A DNA stretch of 64,000 bases. It comes from Homarus americanus. Its lineage: Eukaryota > Arthropoda > Malacostraca > Decapoda > Nephropidae. The position numbers and the translations under genes are program-made. Location of the stretch: the NCBI RefSeq assembly GCF_018991925.1, contig NW_024751813.1:1-64000 (forward strand). Reading direction: 5' to 3'. Below are positions 22,473 to 34,066 of this stretch, one piece after another; position 1 is the first letter of the stretch, and each line of letters begins with the position of its first letter. The notes under the pieces are model-generated. The model saw only the letters and a program-made list of their open reading frames with translations. It was not told the origin of the DNA and searched no databases.

Positions 22473-22865
22473 TGGTTGAGGGAAATGTGGGTCAGAGAAG
22501 TGTAAAGTGGTCTAGAGGTGAGGGGAGTGTGAGAAGAGGGGGTTGAGGGGGGTGGGTCAGGGGTGTAAGTGTCTGAGGGTGTGGAAAGGGTCAGAGGGGT
22601 GTAAGAATGGTCTGAGGGGTGTGGGGAAAGGTCAGAGGGTAAGAGTGGTCTGAGGGTGTGGGGAGGTCAGAGGGGTGTAAGAGTGGGTCTGAGGGTGTGG
22701 AAGGTCAGAGGGGGTGTAAGAGTGGTCTGAGGTGTGGGGGAATCAGAGGGGTGTAGAGTGGTCTGGGGGTGTGGGGAAGGTCAGAGGTTAAGAGTGGTCT
22801 GGGGTGGAAGGGTCAGAGGGGTGTAGAGGGGTGTGGGGGGTGGTGGGGGTGGTGGGGTGTAGGCA
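22437..22865. repeat. G-rich minisatellite (GGTCAGAGGGGTGTAAGAGT type)
   Basis: About 40-bp compound units alternating GGTCTGAGGGTGTGG and GGTCAGAGGGGTGTAAG, with many indels. Confidence 0.9.
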
Positions 22866-23007
22866 ACAGTATTGACAGGTATAAATTGAACAGGAATGAG
22901 AATTGTATTGTCGGAGTTAATATTTGTTTCTTTATTGTTGATGGTGTATGTCCCAGGCAGTTACGTATACTGCTTGTGGTATAGTTTGAGTTCTAGGAAT
23001 GGCCTTG
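22866..23007. other. Short unique spacer
   Basis: Nothing recognised. Confidence 0.5.
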
Positions 23008-23190
23008 TTAGGGTGTTATAAACTACGTTCTCGCTAGGGTGTAGAATGTCTCGTTAGGGTGTAAATTATCCTCGCTAGGGTGTAATATGTCCTCGCTAGG
23101 GTGTAATATGTCCTCGTTGGGTGTAAATTGTCCTCCTAGGGTGTAAATTATCCTCGCTAGGTGTAATAAATCCTCGCTAGGGGCAAAAAT
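23008..23190. repeat. ~21-bp tandem repeat, about 8 copies
   Basis: Units of CCTCGCTAGGGTGTAATATG type. Confidence 0.92.
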
Positions 23191-23960
23191 GTCTCTCTGT
23201 CTCCCTAGTGTTTGTTTAAGTATTCCCTAAACTAGTGTCCTCGCATTAGAGACCTTTAACACCGACCAGATAAACGAGACGAGACCTTCACCCTCACCTC
23301 TGCTCCTCGAGACCACTACCTCCTACCCTCCTACTGTTCATTTCCTCTTCTTTAGCAGAGAGAGAGACCCACCTGTCACTGTGTATCTACTCTGAGTAAT
23401 TGCTATAGTCCTCTCCTCTCCTCTCCTCTCTCACACACTACCCTGTTCACCTGTTCTAACCACTTCTTGTTGTTCTCATTACCAGGTGAGTCACACGTTG
23501 GTTGAGCCTCAGTGTATCGCTAATATGGTTCGCTGTTTATCATATATTAAGGTTTGTGTATTTTCAGTGAGTTTTTAGTGTTATATTAGGTCTCTGTCTG
23601 TCTGTCTGTCTGAAATTATGGTTAGTGTATATTTTGTAGTAGTTCTTCTTCTTCTTCTTCTTCTTCTTCTTCTTCTCATTACTACATTATTATCCTTCCT
23701 ATGATTATTGTAGGTAATTTTGTTGTTATTCTCTGTTGTTATATATAGAATTAATTGATAAAATATTAATTAGTATTAGTGATAAAAATAAATACTGGAA
23801 GATTTTAATTCTATGAAAAATTTGATGTTTTTATTGGTGTCTAAAATTTTCTGTATGTGTTTTTTTTGGTTTTACTGATATTTTGTGGAATATTCAATGC
23901 CTGTAGCAGGTTGGGTACGTTTGATGTTATATATTTATATTACACACACACACATATATT
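23191..23960. other. Unique DNA with short microsatellites
   Basis: (CCTCT)n at 23404-23433, (CTGT)n near 23592-23612, (TTC)n at 23643-23677. A good splice donor at 23486 is listed separately. No gene recognised. Confidence 0.5.
23486..23491 (+). promoter_or_regulatory. Possible 5' splice site (CCAG|GTGAGT)
   Basis: A perfect-looking donor follows ~200 bp of pyrimidine-rich, GC-richer sequence that could be an untranslated first exon. No partner exon can be named. Confidence 0.15.
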
Positions 23961-24050
23961 TCCATCCATACATACATACATACATACATACATACATACA
24001 TACATACATACATACATACGCATACATATAGACAGACAGACGGACAACAG
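23961..24050. repeat. (TACA)n and (GACA)n microsatellites
   Basis: TACA run (about 23965-24020) followed by a short GACAGACAGACG run. Confidence 0.95.
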
Positions 24051-24136
24051 ATAGACACGAGATTCTGTGGATGTGGATTTATCAATACTTCTTAATCTTA
24101 CTGCCACTCTGTTTAATTGTCTCACAGGAACGAGCA

Positions 24137-27100
24137 TCACCTACCTGTCGTCTTACCTGTCGTCTTCCTGTCGTCTTATCTGTCGTATTACCTGTCGTCT
24201 TACCTGTCGTCTTACCTGTCGTATTACCTGTCGTCTCACCCGTCGTCTCCACCTGTCGTCTTACCTGTCGTCTCACTGTCGTCTTACCTGTCGTCTCACC
24301 CGTCGTCTCACCTGTCGTCTTACCTGTCGTCTCACCTGTCGTTCACCATCGTCTTACCTGTCGTCTCACCTGTCGTCTTACCTGTCGTCTCACCTGTCGT
24401 CTTACCTGTCGTCTTACCTGTCGTCTTACCTCGTCTCACCTGTCGTCTTACCTGTCGTCTCACCTGTCTCATTACCTGTCGTCTTACCTGTCGTCTTACC
24501 TGTCGTCTCACCTGTCGTCTTACCTGTCGTCTTACCTGTCGTCTCACCTGTCGTCTTACCTGTCGTCTCACCTGTCGTCTTACCTGTCGTCTTACCTGTC
24601 GTCTCACCTGTCGTCTCACCTGCTCGTCTTACCTGTCGTCCTCACCGTCGTCTACCTGTGTCTTCTTACCTGTCGTCTTACCGTCGTCTTACCTGTCGTC
24701 TTACCTGTCGTCTTACCTGTCGTCTCACCTGTCGTCTTACCTGTCGTCTCACCTGTCGTCTTACCTGTCGTCTTACCTGTCGTCTCACCTGTCGTCTTAC
24801 CTGTCGTCTTACCTGTCGTCTTACCTGTCGTCTTACCTGTCGTCTTACCTGTCGTCTTACCTGTCGTCTTACCTGTCGTCTCACCTGTCGTCTCACCTGT
24901 CGTCTTACCTGTCGTCTCTCACCTGTCGTCTCACCTGTCGTCTTACCTGTCGTCTTACCTGTCGTCTCACCTGTCGTCTTACCTGTCGTCTTACCTGTCG
25001 TCTTACCTGTCGTCTTACCTGTCGTCTCACCTGTCGTCTTACCTGTCGTCTCACCTGTCGTCTCACCCGTCGTCTTACCTGTCGTCTTACCTGTCGTCTC
25101 ACCTGTCGTCTTACTGTCGTCTCACCCGTCGTCTCACCTGTCGTCTTACCTGTCGTCTACCTGTCGTCTCACCTATCGTCTTACCTGTCGTCTCACCTGT
25201 CGTCTTACCTGTCGTCTCACCTGTCGTCTTACCTGTCGTCTTACCTGTCGTCTTACCTGTCGTCTCACCTGTCGTCTTACCTCTCGTCTCACCTGTCGTC
25301 TTACCTGTCGTCTTACCTGTCGTCTTACCTGTCGTCTCACCTGTCGTCTTACCTGTCGTCTTACCTGTCGTCTCACCTGTCGTCACCTGTCGTCTCACCT
25401 GTCGTCTTACCTGTCGTCTTACCTGTCGTCTCACCTGTCGTCTCACCTGTCGTCTTACCTGTCGTCTCACCTGTCGTCTTACCTGTCGTCTTACCTGTCG
25501 TCTTACCTGTCGTCTTACCTGTCGTCTTACCTGTCGTCTTACTGTCGTCTTATCTGTCGTCTCACCTGTCGTCTTACCTGTCGTCCTCACCGTCGTCTTA
25601 CCTGTCGTCTTACCTGTCGTCTCACCTGTCGTCTTACCTGTCGTCTTACTGTCGTCTTACCTGTCGTCTTACCTGTCGTCTTACCTGTCGTCTTACCTGT
25701 CGTCTTACCTGTCGTCTTACCTGTCGTCTCACCTGTCGTCTTACCTGTCGTCTCACCTGTCGTCTCACCTGTCGTCTTACCTGTCGTCTTACCTGTCGTC
25801 TCACCTGTCGTCTTACCTGTCGTCTCACCTGTCGTCTTACCTGTCGTCTTACCTGTCGTCTCACCTGTCGTCTTACCTATCGTCTCCTGTCGTCTTACCT
25901 GTCGTCCTTACCTGTCGTCTCCTGTCGTCTCACCTGTCGTCTCACCTGTCGTCTTACCTGTCGTCTCACCTGTCGTCTTACCTGTCGTCTTACCTGTCGT
26001 CTTACCTGTCGTCTTATCTGTCGTCTTATCTGTCGTCTTTCTGTCGTCTTCCTGTCGTCTTATCTGTCGTCTTACCTGTCGTCTCACCTGTCGTCTTACC
26101 TGTCGTCTCACCTGTCGTCTTACCTGTCTCTCTTACCTGTCGTCTTACCTGTCATCTCACCTGTCGTCTTACCTGTCGTCTCACCTGTCGTCTTACCTGT
26201 CGTCTTACCTGTCCGTCTCACCTGTCGTCTTACCTGTCGTCTCACCTGTCGTCTTACCTGTCGTCTTACCTGTCGTCTTACCTGTCGTCTTACCTGTCGT
26301 CTTATCTGTCGTCTTACCTGTCGTCTCACCTGTCGTCTTACCTGTCTCGTCTCACCTGTCGTCTTACCTGTCGTCTTACCTGTCGTCTTACCTGTCGTCT
26401 TATCTGTGTCTTATCTGTCGTCTTTCCTGTCGTCTTACCTGTTGTCTCACCTGTCGTCTCACCTGTCGTCTTACCTGTCGTCTTCTGTCGTCTCACCTGT
26501 CGTCTTACCTGTCGTCTTACCTGTCGTCTTACCTGTCGTATTACCTGTCGTCTTACCTGTCGTCTCACCTGTCGTCTCACCTGTCGTCTTACCTGTCGTC
26601 TTACCTGTCGTCTCACCTGTCGTCTTACCTGTCGTCTCACCTGTCGTCCTCACCTGTCGTCTTACCTGTCGTCTTACACTGTCGTCTCACCTGTCGTCTC
26701 CACCTGTCGTCCTTACCTGTCGTCTTACCTGTCGTTCTCACCCGTCGTCCTCACCTGTCGTCTTACCTGTCGTCTCACCTGTCGTCTCACCTGTCGTCTC
26801 ACCTGTCGTCTCACCTGTCGTCTTACCTGTCGTCTCACCTGTCGTCTCACCCGTCGTCTTACCTGTCGTCTTACCTGTCGTCTTACCTGTCGTCTCACCC
26901 GTCGTCTTACCTGTCATGTACCTGTCGTCTTACCTGTCGTCTTACCTGTCGTCTCACCTGTCGTCTTACCTGTCGTCTCACCTGTCGTCTCACCTGTCGT
27001 CTTACCTGTCGTCTCACCTGTCGTCTCACCCGTCGTCTCCTGTCGTCTTACCTGTCGTCTCACCTGTCGTCTCACCTGTCGTCTTACCTGTCGTCTTACC

Positions 27101-28110
27101 TGTCGTCTTACCTGTCGTCTTACCTGTCGTCTTACCTGTCGTCTTACCTGTCGTCTCACCTGTCGTCTTACCTGTCGTATTACCTGTCGTCTTACCTGTC
27201 GTCTCACCTGTCGTCTTACCTGTCGTCTTACCTGTCGTCTCACCTGTCGTCTCACCTGTCGTCTTACCTGTCGTCTTACCTGTCGTCTCACCTGTCGTCT
27301 CCACCCCGTCGTCTCACCCGTCGTCTCACCGTCGTCTTATCTGCTCATCTTACATCGTCCTTACCTGTCGTCTCACCTGTCGCCCTCCTGTCGTCTTACC
27401 TGTCGTCTCACCTGTCGTCTCACCCGTCGTCTCACCGTCGTCTCACCCGTCGTCTTATGTCATCTTACCTGTCGACTTACCTGTCGTCTCACCTGTCGCC
27501 CTCCTGTCGTCTTCCTGTCGTCTCACCTGTCGTCTCACCTGTCGTCTCACCTTCATCGTCTCACCCGTCGTCTCACCTGTCGTCTCACCTGTCGTCTCAC
27601 CGTCAATTACTCACTATCGTCTTACCTGTCGTCTCACCTGTTCGTCTCACCTGTCGTCCACCTATCGTCTTACCTGTCGTCTCACCTGTCGTCTCACCGT
27701 CGTCTCACCCTATCCGTCTTACCTGTCGTCTCACCTGTTCAAGTCTCACCTGTCGTCTCACCTTCCTCACCCGTCATTACTTCCTTACCTGTCGTCTCAC
27801 CTGTCGTCTCACCCGTCGTCCCACCTATCGTCTTACCTGTCGTCTCACCTGTTCGTCTCACCTGTCGTCTTACCCTGTCGTCTCCACCTGTCGTCTTACC
27901 TGTCATCTCACCTCGTTCGTCTCACCTGTCGTCCCACCTATCGTCTTACCTGTCGTATCACCTGTGTCTCACCTGTCGTCTCACCCGTCGTCTTACCTGT
28001 CGTCTCACCTGTTCGTCTCACCTGTCGTCTCACCTGTCGTCACCTATCGTCTTCTTACCTGTCGTCTCACTGTCGTCTCACCTGTCGTCACCTGTCGTCT
28101 CACCTGTCAT
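24137..28110. repeat. 12-bp satellite (CTTACCTGTCGT / CTCACCTGTCGT), about 330 copies
   Basis: Nearly 4 kb of a 12-bp unit with two main forms that differ at one base. Since 12 is a multiple of three and the unit has no plus-strand stop in any frame, all three plus frames stay open for over 1300 codons (repeats LTCR, LPVV, YLSS). These are not genes. Indels of 1-3 bp become common after about 27290, so the right edge is older or noisier. On the minus strand each unit reads ACGACAGGTRAG, a consensus splice donor. Confidence 0.97.
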
Positions 28111-28224
28111 CAAGGGCAAAGACATACCTGAAAGAGATCCGTCTATATCGTTTTTCCTCTTTTATTAATGTTAGGTTCCTGGGGAGCCTCTTGGACGTGA
28201 CCTGTGTATATCAAGGCTAGAAAG

Positions 28225-29575
28225 ATTGGGGTGGGGTAGGGGTAGGGTAGGGTAGGATAGGAGTAAGTTAGAGTAGGGTAGAGTGGGATAAATGGGGTGA
28301 GATGGAGTAGAATGGGAGGAGGCATAGGGTAAGGTGAATAGGGGAGTGGAGTGGGGTAGGAGTGGGGTTGGGGTAAAGATGGGGTGGGAGTAAGATGAGT
28401 AGGGTAGGGTAAGATGGGAGTAGGGTGGAGTGGATAGGGAGTAGGGTAGGAGTAGGAGTGGGGTAGGGAGTAGGGTGGGATAAGGGAGTGGGGTAGGGAG
28501 TGGGATAGGGAATGGGGTATGAGGGGATAGGGTGAGATGGTGGGATGGGATGGGGTGGGGTGGGATGGGTGAGTAGGTTGGGGATTGGGGATGGGTGGGG
28601 TGGGGTGGATGGGGATGGGGATGAGGGATGGGATGGGGTGGGATTGGGGTTAGGGTGGGGTGGGGATGGGGTTGGGGATTGGGGTTGGGATGGGGATAGG
28701 ATGGGATTGGGGTTGGGTGGGGATGGGGATGGATTGGGATTGGGGTGGGATTGGGGATGGGATTGGGGTGGGAGTTGGGATGTAGGGTTGGGATGGGGAT
28801 TGGGATGGGGTTGGGGGTGGAGCTGGGAGTTGGGACTAGGTTGGGATATGGGATTGGAATTGGGCTAGGGTGGAGGCTGGGGAGTGGATGGGATTGGGTG
28901 GAGTTAAGGTGGGATTAGGGTTAAGGGTGGGATTAGGATGGGGTGGGTGGGGTGAGTGAGTTGGGATGGGATTGGGATTGGGATGAGGTGGGTTGGGGTG
29001 GATAGGTGGGTTGGGGTAGGATGGGATGGGGGTGGGGATGGGATTGGGGTTGGGATTGGGGTTGAGGTTGGGGATGGGTAGGGTGGGGATGGATGGATTG
29101 GGTGTTGGGATGGGGATGGAGTTGGGATGATTGGGATTGGGGTGGGATGGGGTAGGGGGTGGGATGGGGTTGGGGTGATTGGGGTGGATTGAAGTTGGGA
29201 TGGGGATTAGGGGTGGGCTAGGGGTTGGGGTAAGTTGAGGGTGGGGTCAAGGGATGAGTGGGAGTGGGAGTGGAGTGGGGATTGGGGAATGAGGTAGGGA
29301 GGATAGAATGGGGTGGGGTGGGTGGGGATGGGATGAGAGATTGAGATGGGAGTGGGGTAGAGATGAGAGTGGGGAGTGGGGTGTAGAGGTGGGGTGGGGG
29401 TGGGGTAGATGGGATAGGGGTCGGGATAGAGTTAGGGGTGGAGCTAGGGTAGGCTAGGAATAAGGTAAGTGGGAATAGGGGTAAAGATTGGGGTAGAAGA
29501 TGGATGGAATGGGGAGTAGGGTTGGGGAGTGGGGAGTAGGGATGGAGTGTAGGGTAGGATAGGATTGAGGGAATT
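28225..29575 (+). repeat. G-rich satellite (GGGAT / GGGGTT type), ~1.35 kb
   Basis: Irregular 5-7-bp words GGGATG, GGGGTG, GGGATT, GGGTAG. G runs of 3-4 every few bases make dense G-quadruplex potential on the plus strand. The Gly/Trp/Asp-rich open frame near 28545-28868 is spurious. Confidence 0.95.
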
Positions 29576-30289
29576 ATAGAGTATACCTATTACTGAGCTT
29601 TAACGACATTATCACATTATAACCAACAGCAATTCCCAAATGCAAAAGCTCTCATGGAATATATTTTTATACAGAAATAAAGTTTGTCTTATATTCCAGT
29701 AAAGTTTCTCAGTATAAGCAACCTCTTCACTTCTTCTCGAGGATTAAGGCCAAGAGCTGGGTGGTAGTGGAGGGACATGTTAGTGGTCATAGCCTGTATA
29801 TATGACCAGAGAAAGACGACAATTTAGTCTTGTGAACAAATCAGAACGAGAGGTCTTGGTCGTGACAACCAGCCTAGGAAACGTGATGGCTGGAAGGGAG
29901 GTTAGAGGAGCGAGGAAGAGGGTAGAGGGAAAGACGGGGAGAAAGGGAGGGTAGGGAGAAGAAGGGGAGGAAGAGGAGTGATCTCAGTCATGTTCCTGTA
30001 TAGGCATATAAACACAGGAGGCAGTCCACCCACCATATCTCCTTGACAACATACCCTTACGGCACCAGGGACATAAGGGTGGTCCTGAGTGGTAGTGAAG
30101 GTGGGGTAACACACCACTAACCACATGAGTTCTTTATGGTCGGAGGGCTGGAGACACCCATCACCAGAGCTATGAGAGGATATTTGGTCATAAGGAGGAT
30201 AATGAACCAGTGTGGTGGTGACTTACCTGTACCTGGCCGAGGCTACCTGGGCTAATGAAGAAATTATATACCTGTTTTGGTGGGTGGTA

Positions 30290-30292
<3 letters not shown>
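29576..30292. other. Unique DNA
   Basis: No gene recognised. A G/A-rich patch is at 29895-29980. Confidence 0.5.
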
Positions 30293-30358
<66 letters not shown>

Positions 30359-30360
30359 TG
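30293..30360. repeat. (GT)n microsatellite
   Basis: About 30 GT units with one GG break near 30350. Confidence 0.97.
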
Positions 30361-30419
30361 GTCAACATCTTAAGAGAGGAGTCACATGGGGCTCCTCCTC
30401 CCATCCTCCACCACCCTCA

Positions 30420-31676
30420 CGTGAGCGTTGTGCCCGGGCGTGAGCGTGTACCCGGGCGTGAGCGTTGTGCCGGGCGTGAGCGTTGTGCCCGGGCGTGAGT
30501 GTTTGTGGCCGAGCGTGAGCGTTGTGGCGATCGTGAGCGTTGTGGCCAGGCGTGAGCGTTGTGCCGGGCGTGAAGCGTTGTGGCCGGGCGTGAGCGTTGT
30601 GGCCAGGCGTAAGGCGTTGTGCCCGGAAGCGTGAGCGTGTGCCCAGGCGGCGTAGGCGTTGTGGCCGGGCGTGAGCGTTGTGGCCAGGCGTGAGCGTTGT
30701 GCCCGGGCGTGAAGTTGCTGGCGAGCGTGACGTTGCCAGGCGTGAGCGTTGTGGCTGGGCGTGAGCGTTGTGGCCGGGCGTGAGCGTTGTGCCCGGGCGT
30801 GAGCGTTGTGGCCGGGCGTGAGCGTTGTGCCCGGGCGTGAGTGTTGTGGCCGAGCGTGAGCGTTGGCCGAACGTGAGCGTTGTGGCCGAAGCGTGAGCGT
30901 TGTGGCCGGGTGTGAGCGTTGTGGCCGAGCGTGAGCGTTGTGGCCGGGTGTGAGCGTTGTGGCCGGGCGTGAGCGTTGTGGCCGAGCGTGAGCGTTGTGG
31001 CCAGGTGTGAGCGTTGTGGCCAGGTGGAGGCGTTGTGGCCGGGTGTGAGCGTTGTGGCCGAGCGTGAGCGTTGTGGCCAAGCGTGAGCGTTGTGGCCGAG
31101 CGTGAGCGTTGTGGCCGGCGTGAGCGTTGTGGCCGAGCGTGAGCGTTGTGGCCGGCCGTGGGCGTTGTGGCCGAAGCGTGAGCGTTGTGGCCGGGCGTGA
31201 GCGTTGTGGCGGCGTGAGCGTTGTGGCCGGGCGTGAGCGTTGTGGCCGGTGTGAGCGTTGTGGCCGAGTGTGAGCGTTGTGGCCAGGTGTGAGCGTTGCT
31301 GGAAGTGAGCGTTGTGGCCAGGCGTGAGCGTTGTGGCCGAGATGTGAGCGTTGTGGCCGAGTGTGAGCGTTGTGGCCAGGCGTGAGACGTTGTGGCCGAA
31401 ACGTGAGCGTTGTGGCGGGCGTGAGCGTTGTGGCCGGAGTGTGAGCGTTGTGGCCGATGTGTGAGCGTTGTGGCGGGTGTGAGCGTTGTGGCCGAGCGTG
31501 AGCGTTGTGGCGGGCGTGAGCGTTGTGGCCGAGTGTGAGCGTTGTGGCGAAATGTGAGCGTTGTGGCCGGGCGTGAGCGTTGTGGCGAGCGTGAGCGTTG
31601 TGGCCGAAGTGTGAGCGTTGTGGCCGAGTGTGAGCGTTGTGGCGGGTGTGAGCGTTGTGGCCAGCGTGAGCGTTTC
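30420..31676. repeat. CpG-rich 19-bp satellite, about 66 copies
   Basis: The unit is GTGAGCGTTGTGGCCGGGC with A/G and T/C variants, three to four CpGs per unit. With a 19-bp period the minus-strand frame cycles through all three registers every 57 bp, producing long open frames (446 and 514 codons) rich in NAHA, TTLT and PQRS. These are not genes. Confidence 0.96.
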
Positions 31677-31725
31677 TCTGAACCAATAAGGACACTAAAC
31701 ACAGAACTGAAAAAGTCTTACAGTC

Positions 31726-31727
<2 letters not shown>

Positions 31728-31756
<29 letters not shown>

Positions 31757-31785
31757 TGTATGTATGTATGTATGTATGTATGTAC
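31728..31785. repeat. (GTAT)n microsatellite
   Basis: A perfect tetranucleotide run. Confidence 0.96.
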
Positions 31786-32336
31786 CAAACAGGGTACTAC
31801 CGCCTGGGAAGATATTGGAAGCATAATGTGTTTGTCTAATGGTAGACCCTGCTGCCATATGGCATCCACGAAAATTGTGACAAGTCCCAGGTTGCTGATC
31901 TGACTTTCTGCTTCATTTACACACAATTGCAGGGTCTCAATTATTTCTCTTACTTTGACAACACAACATTGCTATCGTTTCTCACTATTGATCTTTTTTT
32001 GTTATAGTTCTTTATCATCGAGTTTCATAAAAATTAAAATCGTTTAGTTAGACAAAATCCTCACTCTCACTTATCACCGTTGACGGTTTACTGAAGCTAC
32101 AGCCACTACAAGTAACTGAGTGGTTCAACAAGTAGGTCACCTCAAACTTTGTTCTATTTCCCTAAAATGGCTGTTTATTTACATTCCGAACCGTGAGTCA
32201 AGTGTTACCAGGAACGTGACCCAAAGCCCACACTATCTAAGGCTTCTCGTCAATATCGTCTTTAAGAAAATATAATGGTTTATACCCACTATTTTGTCAA
32301 GTTCCCATATATGTGTACTGTCAGTTAACGATGATC
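31786..32336. other. Unique DNA
   Basis: Nothing recognised. Confidence 0.5.
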
Positions 32337-32418
32337 TAACCTAACCTAACCTAACTAACCTAACCTAACCTAACCTAACCTAACCTAACCTAACCTAACC
32401 TAATCACCTAACCTAAAA
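32337..32418. repeat. Interstitial (CCTAA)n
   Basis: About 15 CCTAA pentamers, nearly perfect. This is the purest telomere-like block in the window. Confidence 0.94.
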
Positions 32419-33978
32419 CTAAACAAACCAAACTTAATGAGAAGTAGACAGGCTGAGATGTTCCCAAAAGAAACACACAACTTTCTAGCGCCTAACAAGA
32501 TAAAGTTTGAAACACATGTCAAGCATTAACTAAAGTATTACCAAGTGTAAATCCCAGAATGAGGAAAAATATAAAAAATAACATTGAATTTTTCTAGATA
32601 TGTATTATTATATTAAAATTCAAACTAACATATGCCTTAGAGACGATATATTCCGTAATAACTACATAAACTATAAAATATCATCATTGATATCACTTTA
32701 AACTGTTTTTCATATATGACCTAATTCTTGCTAAATAACAGTAGAACAAAGGATTAATCTCACCCATAATAATAATTGTGTTTTTTACGACTAATGAGAC
32801 AATTATCACTATTTAGCATATACAGTGCTTTGTTTTCCTCGTAATGATCTCAGGACATTACTTTAACGTACAAAATACATTAGGGAGAGGTGGGGGAGGT
32901 GGGGGAGGTGGGGGGGGTGGGAGATGGAGGTGAAGGTGGGGGTGTGGTGGAGGTGGGGGTGGTCGAGACAAACACTTTTAATAATAATATACTCAAGATG
33001 GAAATATTGAAATACTGTTGTTATATCCGGGTTAAGTCTATCGTGTGTTGGTATGCGTTACTCTTGAACAGCATAAATTTAATAATATCGAGGAATAGTT
33101 AAGAAGAATATCTGTAAAAGAAACGGTAACAGTAATCATTCTCAAGGGACATCATATAATTCTCCTGTTCTGTTGATATAGTTATTGACACTCGGTATAG
33201 TCGCTGTTCTCATATATACAACACTGTTAGTCTATGTTAACACGTGGGAGGCAGGAGTGGTGGAGAGAAACTTATGGCAAAATATATGAACCATTTCTTG
33301 AGTTTACTAAAATCGTCATCATACTAACAACTTCTCTTGGGGTGTCTGGGAAGGGGTTCTGTGTGTGTGTGTGACAGAGCCATCACTTCCTCAGTCAACC
33401 TAGCTACAGAAAACTCCACTTTCCCTCCACAAGCCATCACCTGTATAGATTAACCTTCCATAGATCAAAGAAATAGGCCACGTCAACCTTAATGACTTTT
33501 TCCAATTTTTTCTCCCTCCTTCTAAATGAATGGAACTCTATATCCGTCATCATGGGAAAATTTCACTTCGTATCATTTCATCGTCTTTATCTACTTTTCT
33601 GTTTAAGTCTTTTAGAATAAAGTAAGTACCAAGGATATTTGACTTTCTTGACGGATTTGTGGAATGGTTGATAAATGTAGGCAGGGAGGGATAACCTTGT
33701 GTTCAGACTATGAATCAGAAAACGAATTGAAATTGATGAATTGTGGAAAAATATATATAGAAAAGACAGATAGAAAGAAAGAAAGAAAGAAAAAAGAAAG
33801 AAAAGAAAAGAAAGAAAAGCGGCTTCGTTTGAAAGTTGGGTGAGCAAAATCTACACTGATTAATCTCGTTCTAAGAGTCTGCGGCGTTTCAGTCTTTATA
33901 GGATTAGGTCTTTGAGAGGGCAGGTAAAAACTTTATATACAGTAAATTAATAACTGTGAGAGGTACAGATTATGTGGG

Positions 33979-33980
<2 letters not shown>
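32419..33980. other. Mostly unique AT-rich DNA with small simple repeats
   Basis: GGTGGGGGA-type repeat at 32883-32966, a short (GT)n at 33360-33372, GAAA-rich tract at 33771-33822. No gene recognised. Confidence 0.55.

Positions 33981-34062
<82 letters not shown>
33981..34062. repeat. (CA)n abutting the LINE
   Basis: About 41 perfect CA units directly 5' of the LINE fragment. Confidence 0.97.

Positions 34063-34066
<4 letters not shown>

Noticed and set aside
24067..28220. Three overlapping open frames of more than 1350 codons on the plus strand
   Set aside because: They are the three readings of one 12-bp repeat with no stop codon; composition is a 4-residue repeat and the frames shift at each indel. 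Not a giant protein gene.
30362..31926. Two minus-strand open frames of 446 and 514 codons
   Set aside because: They follow the 19-bp satellite, whose 57-bp super-period produces a 19-residue repeat. No domain, and the same repeat is read in two frames.
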